Origin: Topomyia yanbarensis
Lineage: Eukaryota; Arthropoda; Insecta; Diptera; Culicidae
Reading direction: 5' to 3'
Length of the DNA: 64,000 bases
NCBI RefSeq assembly: GCF_030247195.1
Contig: NC_080670.1
Span: forward strand, 39,107,524-39,171,523
The position numbers were made by a program, and so were the translations under genes. Shown one piece after another: positions 33,671 through 45,081 of the stretch. The first letter of the stretch is position 1; every line of letters begins with the position of its first letter. Under the pieces are notes generated by a model that saw only the letters and a list, made by a program, of their open reading frames with translations, ran no database searches and was not told where the DNA came from.

Positions 33671-36212
33671 CGAATGATGAGAAAAATCGACCGACAGATA
33701 TTTATATAATCGCGCTAATATGCACTACTATCGCTTTCTCGCTCGTTCTCGTGCCGTGCATGAGCCTTTCCTTTCCGTCCGGCTTCTAATGGCCTAACCA
33801 AAGGAATATGCCGTCTTTCCCCCACCAAGTGCTCTCGTCAAGCAACCCAATGCGAATAACCATACGAACAAACATGTAGTGGACCTATATATAAACTTTT
33901 CATTATTTTATTGTTCGGTTGGTCTACCATAACGACGGCTCTGTGCGGGATGGGCTGAAAATTTTCACTTTTCCGAGTCGTTTTCGAAAGATTTTTCAAA
34001 ACACATTTTTTTTGTTATTAGTACATGTTATACATACTTCAAATTTTAATACAGCATAGAGGAACATATTTGCAACAAATTGGCCTAAAAATCAAATCAT
34101 TCTGTTAAGTATGATAAAAGTTATTAACGTTCAAAATCTGACGCGGCGCCGCAGCCGATATTTTGAAACGGGACCCCTATATTGAAACCTTAAATGTATT
34201 CTACATTAAAAGTCATCGGGCTCACTTCTTAAATGAAAGGTTAGGGTATCAGGACCACTTTCTTCTTTGTAGTGAATTTGCTAAAACGCTCCCTACTGGT
34301 GGCGAATTTTGATTTTTCGAAAAATGGGCCCATTTTGGGTAAAATTTCAAATTCATGCTTGTGGAAGTGCTTCTGAACTGTCTTAGATTTTCTTCAGCAT
34401 TTTTTTATTTTTCTGGTGATCAAAATGGAGAAGTTTGGTTAGTTAGTTAGTATAAATTTTGAACTATAAGAGTGGCTGAGCCATTAAAACTTAGTAAAAA
34501 GTGTAATTTTTGGAGTTTTTCATTGGTTTTGCTTCGAAACTGGGTGTCTATAAATTTTTAAAAGTATAGAGAAATAGTTGAGCCGAATAAAGGGGCGTAA
34601 TTTTGTTGAACAAAGTGTATAGCCACGGTAAAAGGGGTATGAGTTATATAAGTTTTTGTTATATAACCTTCGACATTTTTAGCAATTCATCAAAAATAAT
34701 AATGTTCCAAAAAATAAAACAATTCAAATGTGCTTAGACCACATATTGTGTTTTGGAAAATAGAAGGAAAATGATTTAAATCGGCGGTTTCTGTTTGTCT
34801 TTAGTTCGTCAGGATCGGGTTTGATGAGAATTTGATGATTTTTTGTACCATCAATTATAAAAATAATGATAACTTGCCAAGTTTCTAATTATTTTTAGAA
34901 AAGTGGAGAATATCCATAATTACTTCTTGGAGGCTTTTTCACCAAAATTGTTGTACTAGAAGATGCGTTGTATTCTGTCGTAAAACTTTTTCGAAAATAC
35001 AAAGCCTTCAAAATTGACTATTTCGGAAATGTGTGATCTAAAACGTAAGAATCAGTTTTTCAACATTCACCCCACCATTCTGCATTTTTCTTCACTCTAA
35101 GGTACCTAACATGGGAATGAGACTTAATATACAAAATCAGAATGCGGTAATAAATTCGGCATACAAATATACGCCATAACTTGCCACTAACTTAATTTTC
35201 GTGATTTTCAACCCCACTAGGTGGTTATTAATATACCAAATAATTTTTAAAAAATCGTCAAATGCTCATAAAAACCGATTCTGATGTACTAGAGACAAGA
35301 AGAAAACGCCATTTTTCATCATTTTCCTCCTATTCTACGAAAAACAAAATGCGGACTAAGCACACTGAAATTGTTTTATTTTGTAGAACAGTGTTATTTT
35401 TTATGAATAGCATAAAATGTCAAAAGGTTATCTAGCAAAAACTTAAATAACTCATACCCCACTAGCCGTAGCTATACACTTTCTTCATCAAAAATACGCC
35501 CCTATATTTGGCTCAACTATTTGAAGTGTTTCCTATGTTTTTAAAATTTTGTAGGTACCCAGTTTTGAAGAAAAACTAATGAAAAACACCAAAATTTACA
35601 CTTTTTACTAAGTTTTAAAGGCTCTGTTGCTCTTATAATCAACAATTTGTACAAACTAACTAACCAAACTTCTCCATTTTGATCACCAGAAAAATAAAAA
35701 AATGCTGAAAAAAATCTATGGCAATTCAGGAGCACTTCAACAAGCATGAATTTGAAATTTTACCCAAAATCGGCCCATTTTTCGAAAAATCAAAATTCGC
35801 TACCAGTAGGGAGCGTTTTAGCAAATTCACTCCGAAGCAGAAAGTGGTCCTGATACCCTAACCTTTCATTTAAGAACTGAGCCCGATGACTTTTTTAACA
35901 TCATGTCATTTTGAGACACCCTATTGAGCAGTGGAAGGTAAAAATAGTATAGCTTCTAGCTTCTAAATCTTTCCCAAAACAGGTTTTTCGTGTTTATTGG
36001 CCCCAAAAGTACTAAGGAAAAATACTTTTGGAACGCTCATTTATTTAGTTCAACATTAATTTCATTTGGAACGCTATGTCCGCTAGAAAAAGTTGGACAT
36101 GCAAGGATTAAGCATTCATAATTGAGAAAGTCTGGCCCCTAATTTGAACATTTCTAATTCAGATCGATATGTTTTGATGTTAAATTCATGCTTTGGTGTT
36201 TTTATTTCATAA

Positions 36213-36385
36213 CTTTTTTTTATTTCGACTATAGAGGTTTTAATCTTAGGATCATTCACCTCTTTTCCGAGTTCTAAAAAATCTTTTTAGAAAAAGCTTC
36301 TAACCCGGTGTGCGGGGTTGGGAATCGAACTCAGGTGAGCTGCGTACAAGGCAATCGTTTTATCAACTACGATATGCCTACTCCG
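36213..36385 (-). mobile_element. tRNA-derived SINE
   Basis: Minus strand from about 36383: an A-box-like stretch (CGTAGTTGATAAAACGATTG), then a B-box (GAGTTCGATTCCCAACCC) in the spacing of a tRNA promoter. A tRNA-unrelated body follows (AGAAGCTTTTTCTAAAAAGA, GAACTCGGAAAAGAGG), ending in AACCTCTATAGTCGAAATAA plus an A run. Typical of mosquito SINEs transcribed by RNA polymerase III. I do not assign a family name. Confidence 0.75.
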
Positions 36386-37254
36386 AAATTATAGAAGACT
36401 CTTTTTGGCAAAAATCTACAAAATTGTATTTTTTGGTGCGTTTGGACAATGTGAGGATTACTGTAAACAAAAGTAGCATGAATAAAATTTAAATAAACCA
36501 TACTAAATAAAAAAAATTATTAATTCATTAAAACATAGCAAATCGTAATATTTTCAAATGACGTGTGCGAGGGGTTCCTGTTGGAATTTCAATGATAGAA
36601 AAAGGCTTAAATAACTTTTCTTTACTTAGTTTTTTTTGTATTTTGCTTGGGGAATTATCATAAGATTTTGTTTGTCTATCCAGTCTAAAGGATATGTACA
36701 GTAATATTATTGGCGGTGAGCCTACTGAAAATTTCAAAAAGATGTACAATTTGCTTTTTTTTCGTTGCGCGGCATGACGATTTTACCAAGTAAAAAAAAA
36801 CAATACACTAACGTTTCATTTCATAACGGACAGAATGCGACCATTATGATGACGAATTTCGGCAAAAGGGATTCAAAATGTGAGCAATAACAAGAGATAT
36901 AACAATAAAAAACTACATTGTTCAAAAAAGTGCTGCTAATTTCTCTTTGTGTTCTTCTACCACTAAAAACTCTGGTCTCGTTTACAACTTATCTATTTAG
37001 TGTCATCGTTATTCGGGTGTCACGCCACTTTCCGAATGACAAATCTAGAATCTTCTAGACAAGAAAAATCCTAAGCTACAGAAACCTGTAAACACTTCAT
37101 AATATAATGCTATCAATCTACAGAATCTAATGCAAAAATAGCAACAAAGCGAACCAACAACAATGAGAAGCCCAACCAACGGTTACCAACGAAGCGCATC
37201 CGGACCCAGTTCGGAACAAAAACTCATTCAAATGTTAATTTTAAAAAAAGTTAA
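36386..37254. other. Intergenic DNA downstream of FoxB
   Basis: AT-rich, short ORFs only, no repeat recognised. Confidence 0.5.
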
Positions 37255-37260
37255 TTTATT
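37255..37260 (-). promoter_or_regulatory. Candidate FoxB polyadenylation signal
   Basis: AATAAA on the minus strand about 480 bp after the stop codon. Plausible 3' UTR length; other AT-rich hexamers nearby make this uncertain. Confidence 0.35.
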
Positions 37261-37742
37261 GTTTTCTAAAATAAAAAATAAACATTCAGTCCATTAATGC
37301 AACTTAAACAACTATTGAAGGGCAGGTATTGCGTGGGGCTACTAACTAAGGACATCACAATGACTTATTTTTTCCGTTTTCCGATAACTATCTCTCATAT
37401 ATTATAGTCTCTTCTTTACTTATTCGCTAGCCATAATACGCGACGGCTTCTTACTATTATAAATACGAGCGTAATACTCCAACAACTATTCCGAGGTCTC
37501 TTATGGCTCCAGCCGCTCTCCCGAGAGTTACACCGAATTCTGGTCGAAGTCAATATTGCAGTTTGTTGTGTTATTTTTTTGTTTTCCTTCCCGGAGGGAA
37601 GCTAATAAATAATCCTATCCACTACACATGTAGAAAATAAACGCGGAATCGAATCGAGAATTTGGGAACAATATAATTTCAAACTAAGTCTCTCTGATTT
37701 GGTTGAGGTGATCGTCGTCGGTCGGCATCGGGGTGCGGGAAT

Positions 37743-38819
37743 CTATCCCAGCACCATGGCGGTCTCGTTGCGAGGATCCCGCATGTGCACCACTGACTGC
37801 GGTTCCGACGGCTGCTGCAAATGGTGGTACGGTCCCGTCGGTGCTGGATACGATGGCAGGAAGTAGGCCGGTCCCGGTAGTTTGGCCATCGGCATCAGCA
37901 GCGGGTGAATTCCGTAGGGAGCACCGTTTGAGGCAGCAAGCGAAGCGGCGGCCGCCACTTGCTGCTGGTGATGATGATGGTGAGCTGCTGCGGCAGCTGC
38001 AGCGGCCGCGTACTCGTTGAATGCAGCCTGCTGTTGGGCCTGAATCTGATGGCTAAGGTGGATGGAGGCTTGCAGTTGTTCCATATGTTGGGCATTCTGC
38101 GTGCTGGCCGATAGCGGCACCGAGTAATCTTCCGAATCAGAAGAGGAGCATTCCTCCTTGCTGTCCGAGTCGTCCGAACCGATCAGACTTTCGATGGTGA
38201 ACGATCGCTTTGGTTTGGAAACGGGTGCTGAGTTAACTCCTCCGTGGCTCTGGAACCCGCCGAGCCCAGCTGATTGTGGTTGCTCGGGAGATTGACTGGT
38301 TGCTCGCAGCGCTTCCGGTGGTGACTGAGGCGGCGAAATGGGAGAGTACAACATATTCGGGCTGATGTTTTCTGGCATCGCTGCATAGTAAGGATCGTGG
38401 AACTGTCCACCCTGGGACATGAAGAATCGGTTCATATTTGCCAAAGCGATGAATTCTTCATTCAAACATTCCTTGTCGCTTTCGTGCAGCTTGAAACGCT
38501 TGCGCCGGCGGAGCAGACTGCCGTTCTGGAACATATCGAAAGCCTTCGGGTGTAGCGTCCAGTAGGCACCCTTACCGGGGCGATCCGGCCGACGGGGTAC
38601 CTTAATGAAGCAATCGTTGAAGCTGAGATTGTGCCGCAGCGAGTTCTGCCAGCGCTGGGTGTTGTTTCGGTAGTACGGAAACCGGTCCGTAATGTACTTG
38701 TAGATATCGTTGAGGCAGAGCATCTTCTCCGGGGAGCTCCAGATCGCCATTGCCGTCAGTGAAATGTATGAAAACGGCGGCTTCTGACCCCCGAGGGATT
38801 CACGTGATGGTCGCGGCAT
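37743..38819 (-). CDS. FoxB: FoxB-type forkhead transcription factor
   Basis: Nuclear DNA-binding regulator, 358 residues in one exon. The N-terminus MPRPSRES followed by [16 protein letters not shown] is the FoxB signature. The forkhead domain covers residues 12-107, with the recognition helix [19 protein letters not shown] at 53-71 intact, then the basic wing [11 protein letters not shown] and RRRKRFK. An EH1-like motif FTIESLIG at 207-214 suggests Groucho-type repression. The middle is Ser/Pro-rich with an acidic SDDSDSKEE patch. Residues 271-279 are an Ala run, then five His and Gln. Drosophila has two adjacent FoxB genes (fd96Ca and fd96Cb) with roles in neural and head ectoderm; only one is in this window. 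I chose the Met at 38819 because MPRPS is the conserved start; an in-frame Met at 38843 adds eight unconserved residues. Stop TAG is at 37743-37745. No other gene lies within 15 kb. Confidence 0.95.
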   Translation of the reverse strand: MPRPSRESLGGQKPPFSYISLTAMAIWSSPEKMLCLNDIYKYITDRFPYYRNNTQRWQNSLRHNLSFNDCFIKVPRRPDRPGKGAYWTLHPKAFDMFQNGSLLRRRKRFKLHESDKECLNEEFIALANMNRFFMSQGGQFHDPYYAAMPENISPNMLYSPISPPQSPPEALRATSQSPEQPQSAGLGGFQSHGGVNSAPVSKPKRSFTIESLIGSDDSDSKEECSSSDSEDYSVPLSASTQNAQHMEQLQASIHLSHQIQAQQQAAFNEYAAAAAAAAAHHHHHQQQVAAAASLAASNGAPYGIHPLLMPMAKLPGPAYFLPSYPAPTGPYHHLQQPSEPQSVVHMRDPRNETAMVLG

Positions 38820-39039
38820 GTTTTCGAACTTTATACTAATCACACGTCACTTGTTGTTCTAACTGGCGTTACAGGCCTTTCAGTGTCCTTTGCACTTGAT
38901 TATAACTTCAACGAAAAATATCCAACTACTTTCACTTCACTTTTACTTGAATGATAACAGTTTCAATAATTAGCAACTATCAATCAACGCTAGTAGGAAC
39001 CGATTAGAGGGCACGATGCGTTCGAAACTCTTGCTCGGT

Positions 39040-39052
39040 TGAGACTGATCCA
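39040..39052 (-). promoter_or_regulatory. Possible initiator of FoxB
   Basis: GATCAGTCTC on the minus strand contains TCAGTC, matching the insect initiator consensus, about 225 bp upstream of the start codon, with no TATA box. A guess from sequence only. Confidence 0.25.
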
Positions 39053-39059
39053 AAACTAT

Positions 39060-40282
39060 CCGATCAGCGAGAGGATAGCTACGCTCGAGCCGGAATTGAA
39101 GAGGGTGATAGCGTAATGCCTTTCTCGCTCCAGCATGCAGCCAATCGTCGCTTACCTGTACGTTCGCATCTTGCCATGAATGGGCGAAGGAAGAGGACAG
39201 CGATCCAATATCAATAACAACAGCAGCTCATGCTCACCGATTTTTCTACCTCGTCATTCATAAAAAATTTCTCTCTCGCACACTCACACAACCGTGCAGC
39301 AATCCGAGAACGGCAGTTGGTTGGAAAGTAAAATGGATTCTAGTCTGAATGCGAGAGGGAAGAGTAGCGGCATACAGCCAAACCAAGCATTAGAAAACGG
39401 AAACAAGGGCCACCATTCGAGCGGAAGAGAGAAAGCACTAGGGGCGTGGTTTAGGCCGTGACTGTTTCAACCAACCGCAAGGCCGTTTCTTCTATCGCAC
39501 TCAGGTTGCCTGATTCGGCCGGATCGCCCTCGAGGGAATCAAGCTCACGTTTATGCCGACAAATATTTATCTTCGCTGCCGTATGCGTGTGTGTGTGCAT
39601 GAGCAATGTACATAACAAGATGTCTTCTTGGCAGGGAGTAGTTCTTACCGCACGGGGTACGGGTCAACCGGGATCGGATTAGCGTTTTTGACGAGCCGTG
39701 GTTTTCCGTTCCGAAATAAAGATCTGGCACCGGACGCTGCTGAGGGGAGCGAAAATCGGTTTTATAAATTACATGACTAATTATGAAGTTACGTTTTATC
39801 CGGGGATAATGATTTGTAGAAAATTTAATGATTTTCGGTTTCCACCCGTGTGCGCAGTGACGACGGGTAGCTCACGCACTGGGGGGATCGAGGGTTTGCA
39901 CAAACTTCGCGGAAAGTCAGTCAGAAGTTGTAGGCGATGTTATTGTTTTTGTTTTGGCAGAAGAAACTGGTTTCCAGTAATCATTTGTGCGGATTGAAGA
40001 ACTGTTTTTCTCTCTTTCGTGCAATGTAATCCGTGCACGGTTGGGGCTTGTTTTTAAATGTTTTTATTTGAATTATGTGGTAATTACCCATAAATTTAAA
40101 ATCAATTAGTTTTGTGTGTCTCTGGCTCCCTATTTGATGTTTACTGGTAAATATTTGAGTTGGCTGCAGGCATTTATGTACTGCCATGTTTTCCGAGGTC
40201 GAATTTTCCAACAAATATTAAATTCTTCGTGTGTATGAGCAACTCACGAATAAAATGCACGTAAATGTATTGACAAATTCCA
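39060..40282. other. Upstream region of FoxB
   Basis: Higher GC than most of the window at 39060-39720, as expected for cis-regulatory DNA. No additional exon or named site is recognised. Confidence 0.4.
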
Positions 40283-40360
40283 TGTTCTATTGTCATAGGC
40301 ACGTCACATAGTGACTATTTTTTTCTTTTAGTCACTAAGTGACGTGACTGTGAGAATGGG
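40283..40360. repeat. Short palindromic element
   Basis: GGCACGTCACATAGTGACT pairs with AGTCACTAAGTGACGTG; flanking TTCTATTGTCAT and CTGTGAGAAT extend it imperfectly. Confidence 0.7.
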
Positions 40361-40708
40361 GCCCTATATTAACGGCCAGGAAGCCGGGAGTCCAGGTTAG
40401 TGGGAAGTGCCCAATATTATCGAAAATTCTGCTTTTGTCGACAACAATGACGAATAGTACCACCGTACGAAGCAGTGATGCCATAGATTCGAATTATGGC
40501 AAAAATCTGCTGTTTGTTGGGGATTTTTTAAAACGATTCATGACAGCTTATGGAATATAGTAATAGAAGATCGGAAATACTGTAGCTATTGTGAACGTCA
40601 TGTAATGATATAAACCTTAATTAAAACGGTGAGGTAAAAATCAGTACTTTCCCCGCAGTACTTGGGGATATTCATTGTTACATGCATATGTTCATTGTAC
40701 CTTTTACC

Positions 40709-41124
40709 GCAGAGAACAGACATCCATGATCGAACAAAAATATTTATAAAACGTGTGTAAACATTTGAATTAATATACGATAAACACTAGCGCCGCCACG
40801 CCAACCTATCCCAACTATCCGTCAAATCCATTCCGGAACCGGTTCGAAATCCTGAATGGATTCAGTATGGAATCTTGCTCAAAGAAAACAACCGATTCCG
40901 ACTCTATCGGTTGATGCATTTGAACTGGAATTCATGCTGGAAGTCCGAACCGGTTCCGGACTAGTTTGACTGGGTAGAGGAATAGCCGCTGTCAATTCTA
41001 TCGAACTCAGCCACAAAATAACATGACGACAGTAGCGCACCTGATTTGGATATCCCAACTATCTTCGAAACCGTTAGATATTTTACACAAGTTGAATGCT
41101 GAAGATGGACGTCTGTTCTCTGTG
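40709..41124. mobile_element. hAT-like MITE, CAGAGAACAGAC family, copy 1
   Basis: Ends GCAGAGAACAGACATCCAT and ATGGACGTCTGTTCTCTGTG are complementary. Flanks CTTTTACC (40701-40708) and CTTTTACT (41125-41132) look like an 8-bp target duplication with one change. The body contains GGAACCGGTTCG and CGAACCGGTTCC mirror blocks. A second, inverted copy starts at 60978. Confidence 0.85.
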
Positions 41125-41261
41125 CTTTTACTATATTTCCATATTATCCTCTGTGATGGCCAATTTTCAGATGCTTAAAAAAATTACAGCAGAACTAGCG
41201 GAAATTTTCAGATGATTTCTTCACTATTGTGTTAGTCATTTATTACGTAAAATATAAGAAT

Positions 41262-41615
41262 CACTCAAGTCCACCAACATCTCCTGGTAAAGACAGACTT
41301 GTCCCTCTTTACCGTGAGAACCGACAGTCGGTGGAGGCATGTTGGTGGATTGATTCGTAGTTATGCTGCCTAAGATCGACCCCCACCAACATAAGACAAA
41401 AGTATAGCCTGTAGGATATTAAGCCTGTTTCTTATGACCCTGCCACTTCTAGATTTCCGATCTATACACTTCATATCCTTGCTTTCATTTGAGTACTATG
41501 GCTCTAAATTTGCATAACTTACCATACCCAGTAATCTATAGCTAATTGAATTTCGATAAAATGTAAAAAGGAAAATGTGACTACATATTAGTCAAAATAA
41601 AAAAGGAAAAAAAGA
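41262..41615 (-). repeat. Interspersed repeat family A, copy 3 (reverse orientation)
   Basis: Reverse complement of the 10083 and 12177 copies: ATGACCCTGCCACTTCTAG, GAGTACTATGGCTCTAAAT and ACCCAGTAATCTATAGC. The upstream part (CAAGTCCACCAACAT, then ATGTTGGTGGATTGATTCG) is itself an inverted pair, so this copy shows a TIR-like end not seen in the others. Confidence 0.8.
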
Positions 41616-42157
41616 AAATCTAAGTATACAGTCTTGTTCGTTACAAATTACCTGAGGTACTGTCGTAGAGTACTTCCAAAATTATGCTTTACAGATTTTT
41701 TACAGCACACAATATCCCAAAAAATACAGAAAAAAATGAGTTTTGACAAAATTTTCAATTATTATGATAATTTAAAACTTAAAAAAAAGGCTTGATTCGT
41801 TAACAACACATGTCACAGGATAATTCTTTTACTCTCTAATTGGATATTTATGTTAAATTAGTTATGAAGTTTGCATTTCGACTCCGTCTCATCAGAATCC
41901 GAACCTATCTTAGTGACAGGACTAAGCTAGTGCCGGAGCACGATAGCACTATTTGTGTTTCTGAGCAAAACCCTAGTCCTGCATGATGTCTCGCGAGAAT
42001 TCCATAGGTATTTCAGTTATAGGTTTTGTGCTCTTCACGCGCAAAGATGGTTTTAAATGAAATGATAACATACAGAGTAACCATCCGCAACATCACAACA
42101 TTAAGTTCAGTGTTTAATTAGATCTCGAATCAAGCTTAAGGGTAGTATCTTTAACCC
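41616..42157. other. No gene; partial similarity to the 12779 hAT-like element
   Basis: GACTCCGTCTCATCAGAATC and AGTTATAGGTTTTGTGCTC resemble, on both strands, stretches at 13995-14065. Confidence 0.4.
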
Positions 42158-42229
42158 TTGTGAAGGCAAGCTAAAATCCTAACATTAAAGGGCAAGCCGG
42201 GCCTCTCAGGCCCGTCTAAATTCAAGCTC

Positions 42230-42920
42230 CTTTTTGCCGTTCTCATATAGAAAGGTTATGCAATCGGTCGAAATTTTGACTTTTTAACCGAGACCCGCAG
42301 GGTCTTATACCATTCGACTTAGTTCGTCGAGATCGTAAAATATCTGTATATGTGTGTGTGTATGTATGTATGGATGTATGTATGTGGCAAATAATCTCAC
42401 CGATTTCTCTCTGAGGTGGCCGATTTGTACAAATTTAGTCTCAAATGAAAGGTGCAGCCTTACCATCGGTCGCTATTGATTTTTTTATTGATCCGACTTT
42501 CGGCTCTGGAGTTACGTGTTGAAGAGAACAATCACACAGCAAATTTCCATGGAAACTGATACCACCATGATGTCCAAACGATACAATATATATTAAAATA
42601 TGTGCAACATTACTTGGCTTTGCATGTCTAGATCATTAATGACCCACCGAAGGCACTTCGACCACATTGGCCAGCTATGGTGGTTCTTGATGCCCCGGGG
42701 GAACTTACCTAAGATAATGTCATACCTATTTCTCAGCGAATTCTTTACAGATTTTTACAAACTTGGTTTCAAATGAAAGGTACAGCATTCCAATTGGCTG
42801 CTGTTGAATTTCTAATTGATCCGACTTCCGGTTCCGGAATTACAGGATGATGAGTACGAACACGCAGCAAATCCCGATTTCAGCGTATAAGGCGATGGAT
42901 GTAAAAAGGTCAAATTTTTT
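42230..42920 (+). repeat. Inserted copy of the CCTTTCTC...AGAAAGGT repeat family
   Basis: CTCATATAGAAAGGTTATGC, the GGGTCTTATACCATTCGACT block, a TG/TATG microsatellite (42343-42385) and two subunits ending in CCGACTTCCGGTTCCGG or CCGACTTTCGGCTCTGG match the 61354-63756 tandem repeat in order. It lies within the piggyBac-like element. Confidence 0.8.
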
Positions 42921-43220
42921 TTCCAAAGGTGAATACTCGGAAGATCACGTCGACTGTCGATTGGTTCTGAGCTCCATTTCGTTTGAACACGACCAATAAA
43001 TGTTTCTGTGTTGCTATTAATTTCTTCTAATGCATAACCGGAGTACACATTCATATTTTTCTGCATCAGATTCATCGTCGGAAGCAATATCATTGACATC
43101 TTCTTCCTCGCTTTGCAAATCAGTTTCGGAATCGTCTGCTGTTGAATTTGCTCGAATTTCTTCCATTATTTCAGATTCTTTGAGACGATTGAAAACATGG
43201 GTATATCGTCTTATAGGCAT
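42812..43220 (-). pseudogene. piggyBac-like transposase, N-terminal remnant
   Basis: It begins at the Met at 43220 (MPIRRYTHVFNRLKESEIME), followed by the acidic stretch TDLQSEEEDVNDIASDDESD that is characteristic of piggyBac proteins. A frameshift leads to the second piece (about 43020-42900), with the conserved words ETFIGR and TKWSSEP. The catalytic RNase H-like domain and the C-terminal Cys-rich finger are missing. The open frame after about 42900 runs into the inserted repeat. Confidence 0.85.
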
Positions 43221-43619
43221 TTCAATGTTTTGTTGCTTTTAGACCCTACAATTTGAATAATTACGCCAACTATAACACAAAGAATAGAAAACAAAAATAG
43301 ACAATAACGACAGAGTTAGGTTATGTTGTATCCAAATAATTATCAAGTAGACCACAGTGGGTGAAATAAAAGTATTTATCCAAAAAATATGACACACTGC
43401 CAGGCCCGGCTTGCTTTTTTGTGAATGTAAAAAATTCAAACATAGCTGCTCATCACTCCATAGATGAAAATTTCACAATTCTTTATTTTTGTTATAGATT
43501 TCAAAGCTACTTATCAAAATTCCCATGCCCAAGCTTATACTGCATACACATTTTTTTGTAACTAAAAACATGTAAAGTGCCGGGCCTCTGAGACCCGGTT
43601 GCCTTTTTGAGGGTTAATC

Positions 43620-45080
43620 CTGTCATGTGCATGTTGTTTATACACAACAACGTTTTTAAACTGCTGTAACTTTTGGTTTAAACAATATTTGCTTACAAAA
43701 ACAAATAAACCCAATAGCTGGGACTATAATATTTCAATTGAGTACTAACAGCTAAAATAAACATAAATTCGTAAACCTGAAGTTATTGTAGATAACCTGA
43801 TTGGGTTCCGCTGAAGCAGTGCTGCTAGGAACAATCTCAGTTAACGATGAAAAATGAAAATCTACTATGACTTAAAATATTATTAAAAATTGATATAACC
43901 TACCAATTTATACTGTCTTCGACTACTTTTTCCATTGCAATCATTATAGGAAACTTGTATAGAGTATCGACAGCAACTTTTTGCGCTGTTAGAAAAGCAG
44001 ATACATTGATCAGAACAACTTTTTCGTATTTCTTTACCCCAATAGTATCAAGGAAAAATAGTTTTGGAACTCTACATGCGCTAAGGAAAAGTTGGGAATA
44101 AGACAGACTCAAATTTAATATTTTGTAACAACACATACACATCTTGTTGTAGTATGCAAGGCTTAAAACTGTGCGAAGTAGCGGTAATATGTATCGGACA
44201 AACATTCCCTTCCTGCTCCCAGAAGATCTACATTGTGCGATTCCGGCATCGGCATTGATTGTGTATTGTATTCGATTAAAAATATTACATCGCACAGACT
44301 ATAAACTATTTTTAATTTGAATGACTCTGTACTTATACTATAATCAAAAATATGATAAACGTTGCTGAAGAGCTGGCGGCAAACATCCAGTGGATTATTC
44401 TGGCTACGGTACTATACGAAGCGTGCGATGTGTTGAGCGCCGAACGCCTGGAATGTTGAAATCAAGCTTTGCTAAAAGCGCAGGGCAAGTCGAAGATGAA
44501 GAGTCGTTGCAGAAAAATTCGCTTATTTCGCAGCGTGTGGAGATTGATGGGAGCGCAGCGATCTTCGTATAGAGTTAGTAGTAATCGCTTTTGCCAGGGC
44601 AGCCGACGAAGGTCAGTATGCAGGGAACAATACGCATTGCAAATTATTCCCTAACATGTTGGCCCAAAGTACATTTGCAATTTTAATTCCGATTCGATAA
44701 CAGAGTACGATAACGGAACCCACGAACTATCTGATATGCTTCTGCTTAGATCAATAAAAAGCAATCAATATAGCGACGCATTTACTATGCCACTGAATTA
44801 TTTCGTATGCGTGTGTTCGGGTAGTTCACTATGAAAATGTGATACTTGTACCTTATATATGGCATATGGTCTCATACAGAAGTTAATATTGTGACCACTC
44901 CTTTCGCTTTAAAACAGAAAAGAGGATTATGGTGCAAATACTTGGAGATTCACTACAGCGATAATAAATTACTTCCGGGGAACATCATCTGAGAGGTGCT
45001 ACCTGTAAATGTAGGTAGTGTGACCACAGGCTAACAAACTCAACACTCCAAAACAATGCTTCGCCTGCTTTAACGGTTAT
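43620..45080. other. Intergenic DNA with repeat family B copy at 43790-43960
   Basis: GCTGAAGCAGTGCTGCTAGG through CTGTCTTCGACTACTTTTTC matches 26790 and 30830. A GC-rich patch at 44360-44630 has short ORFs that I cannot assign. Confidence 0.45.
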
Positions 45081-45081
45081 T

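Larger units (their letters stand above)
31011..35923. mobile_element. 4.9-kb element with hAT-like ends, carrying histone H3 relics
   Basis: The ends are TAGGGTGTCCCAAAATGACA and, as reverse complement at the right, TAGGGTGTCTCAAAATGACA, about 35 bp in total. The 8-bp sequence TTGAGCAG lies outside both (31003-31010 and 35924-35931). The right part, 34210-35923, is a long imperfect foldback: 34215-34440 (TCATCGGGCTCACTTC, AGGTTAGGGTATCAGGACCA) is mirrored by 35680-35905. Between the left TIR and the foldback, about 31047-34205 is foreign DNA with decayed histone H3 genes. Either the foldback element was split by that insertion, or it captured it. No transposase ORF is seen. Confidence 0.75.
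42162..43613 (-). mobile_element. piggyBac-like element, interrupted and truncated
   Basis: Left end TTAACCCTTGTGAAGGCAAG and right end TTGCCTTTTTGAGGGTTAA give CCCT termini with TTAA on both sides (left TTAA at about 42158, right at about 43614), the piggyBac target signature. GGGCCTCTCAGGCCC and GGGCCTCTGAGACCC lie just inside. Only the N-terminal part of the transposase remains, and about 42230-42920 is a later insertion of the tandem-type repeat. Confidence 0.85.

Noticed and set aside
36300..36375. A genuine tRNA gene
   Set aside because: A and B boxes are present, but no intact tRNA cloverleaf was identified, and a SINE body and A-rich tail follow.
38820..38843. Earlier in-frame Met of FoxB
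   Set aside because: The eight extra residues (MISIKFEN) are not part of the conserved FoxB start MPRPS.
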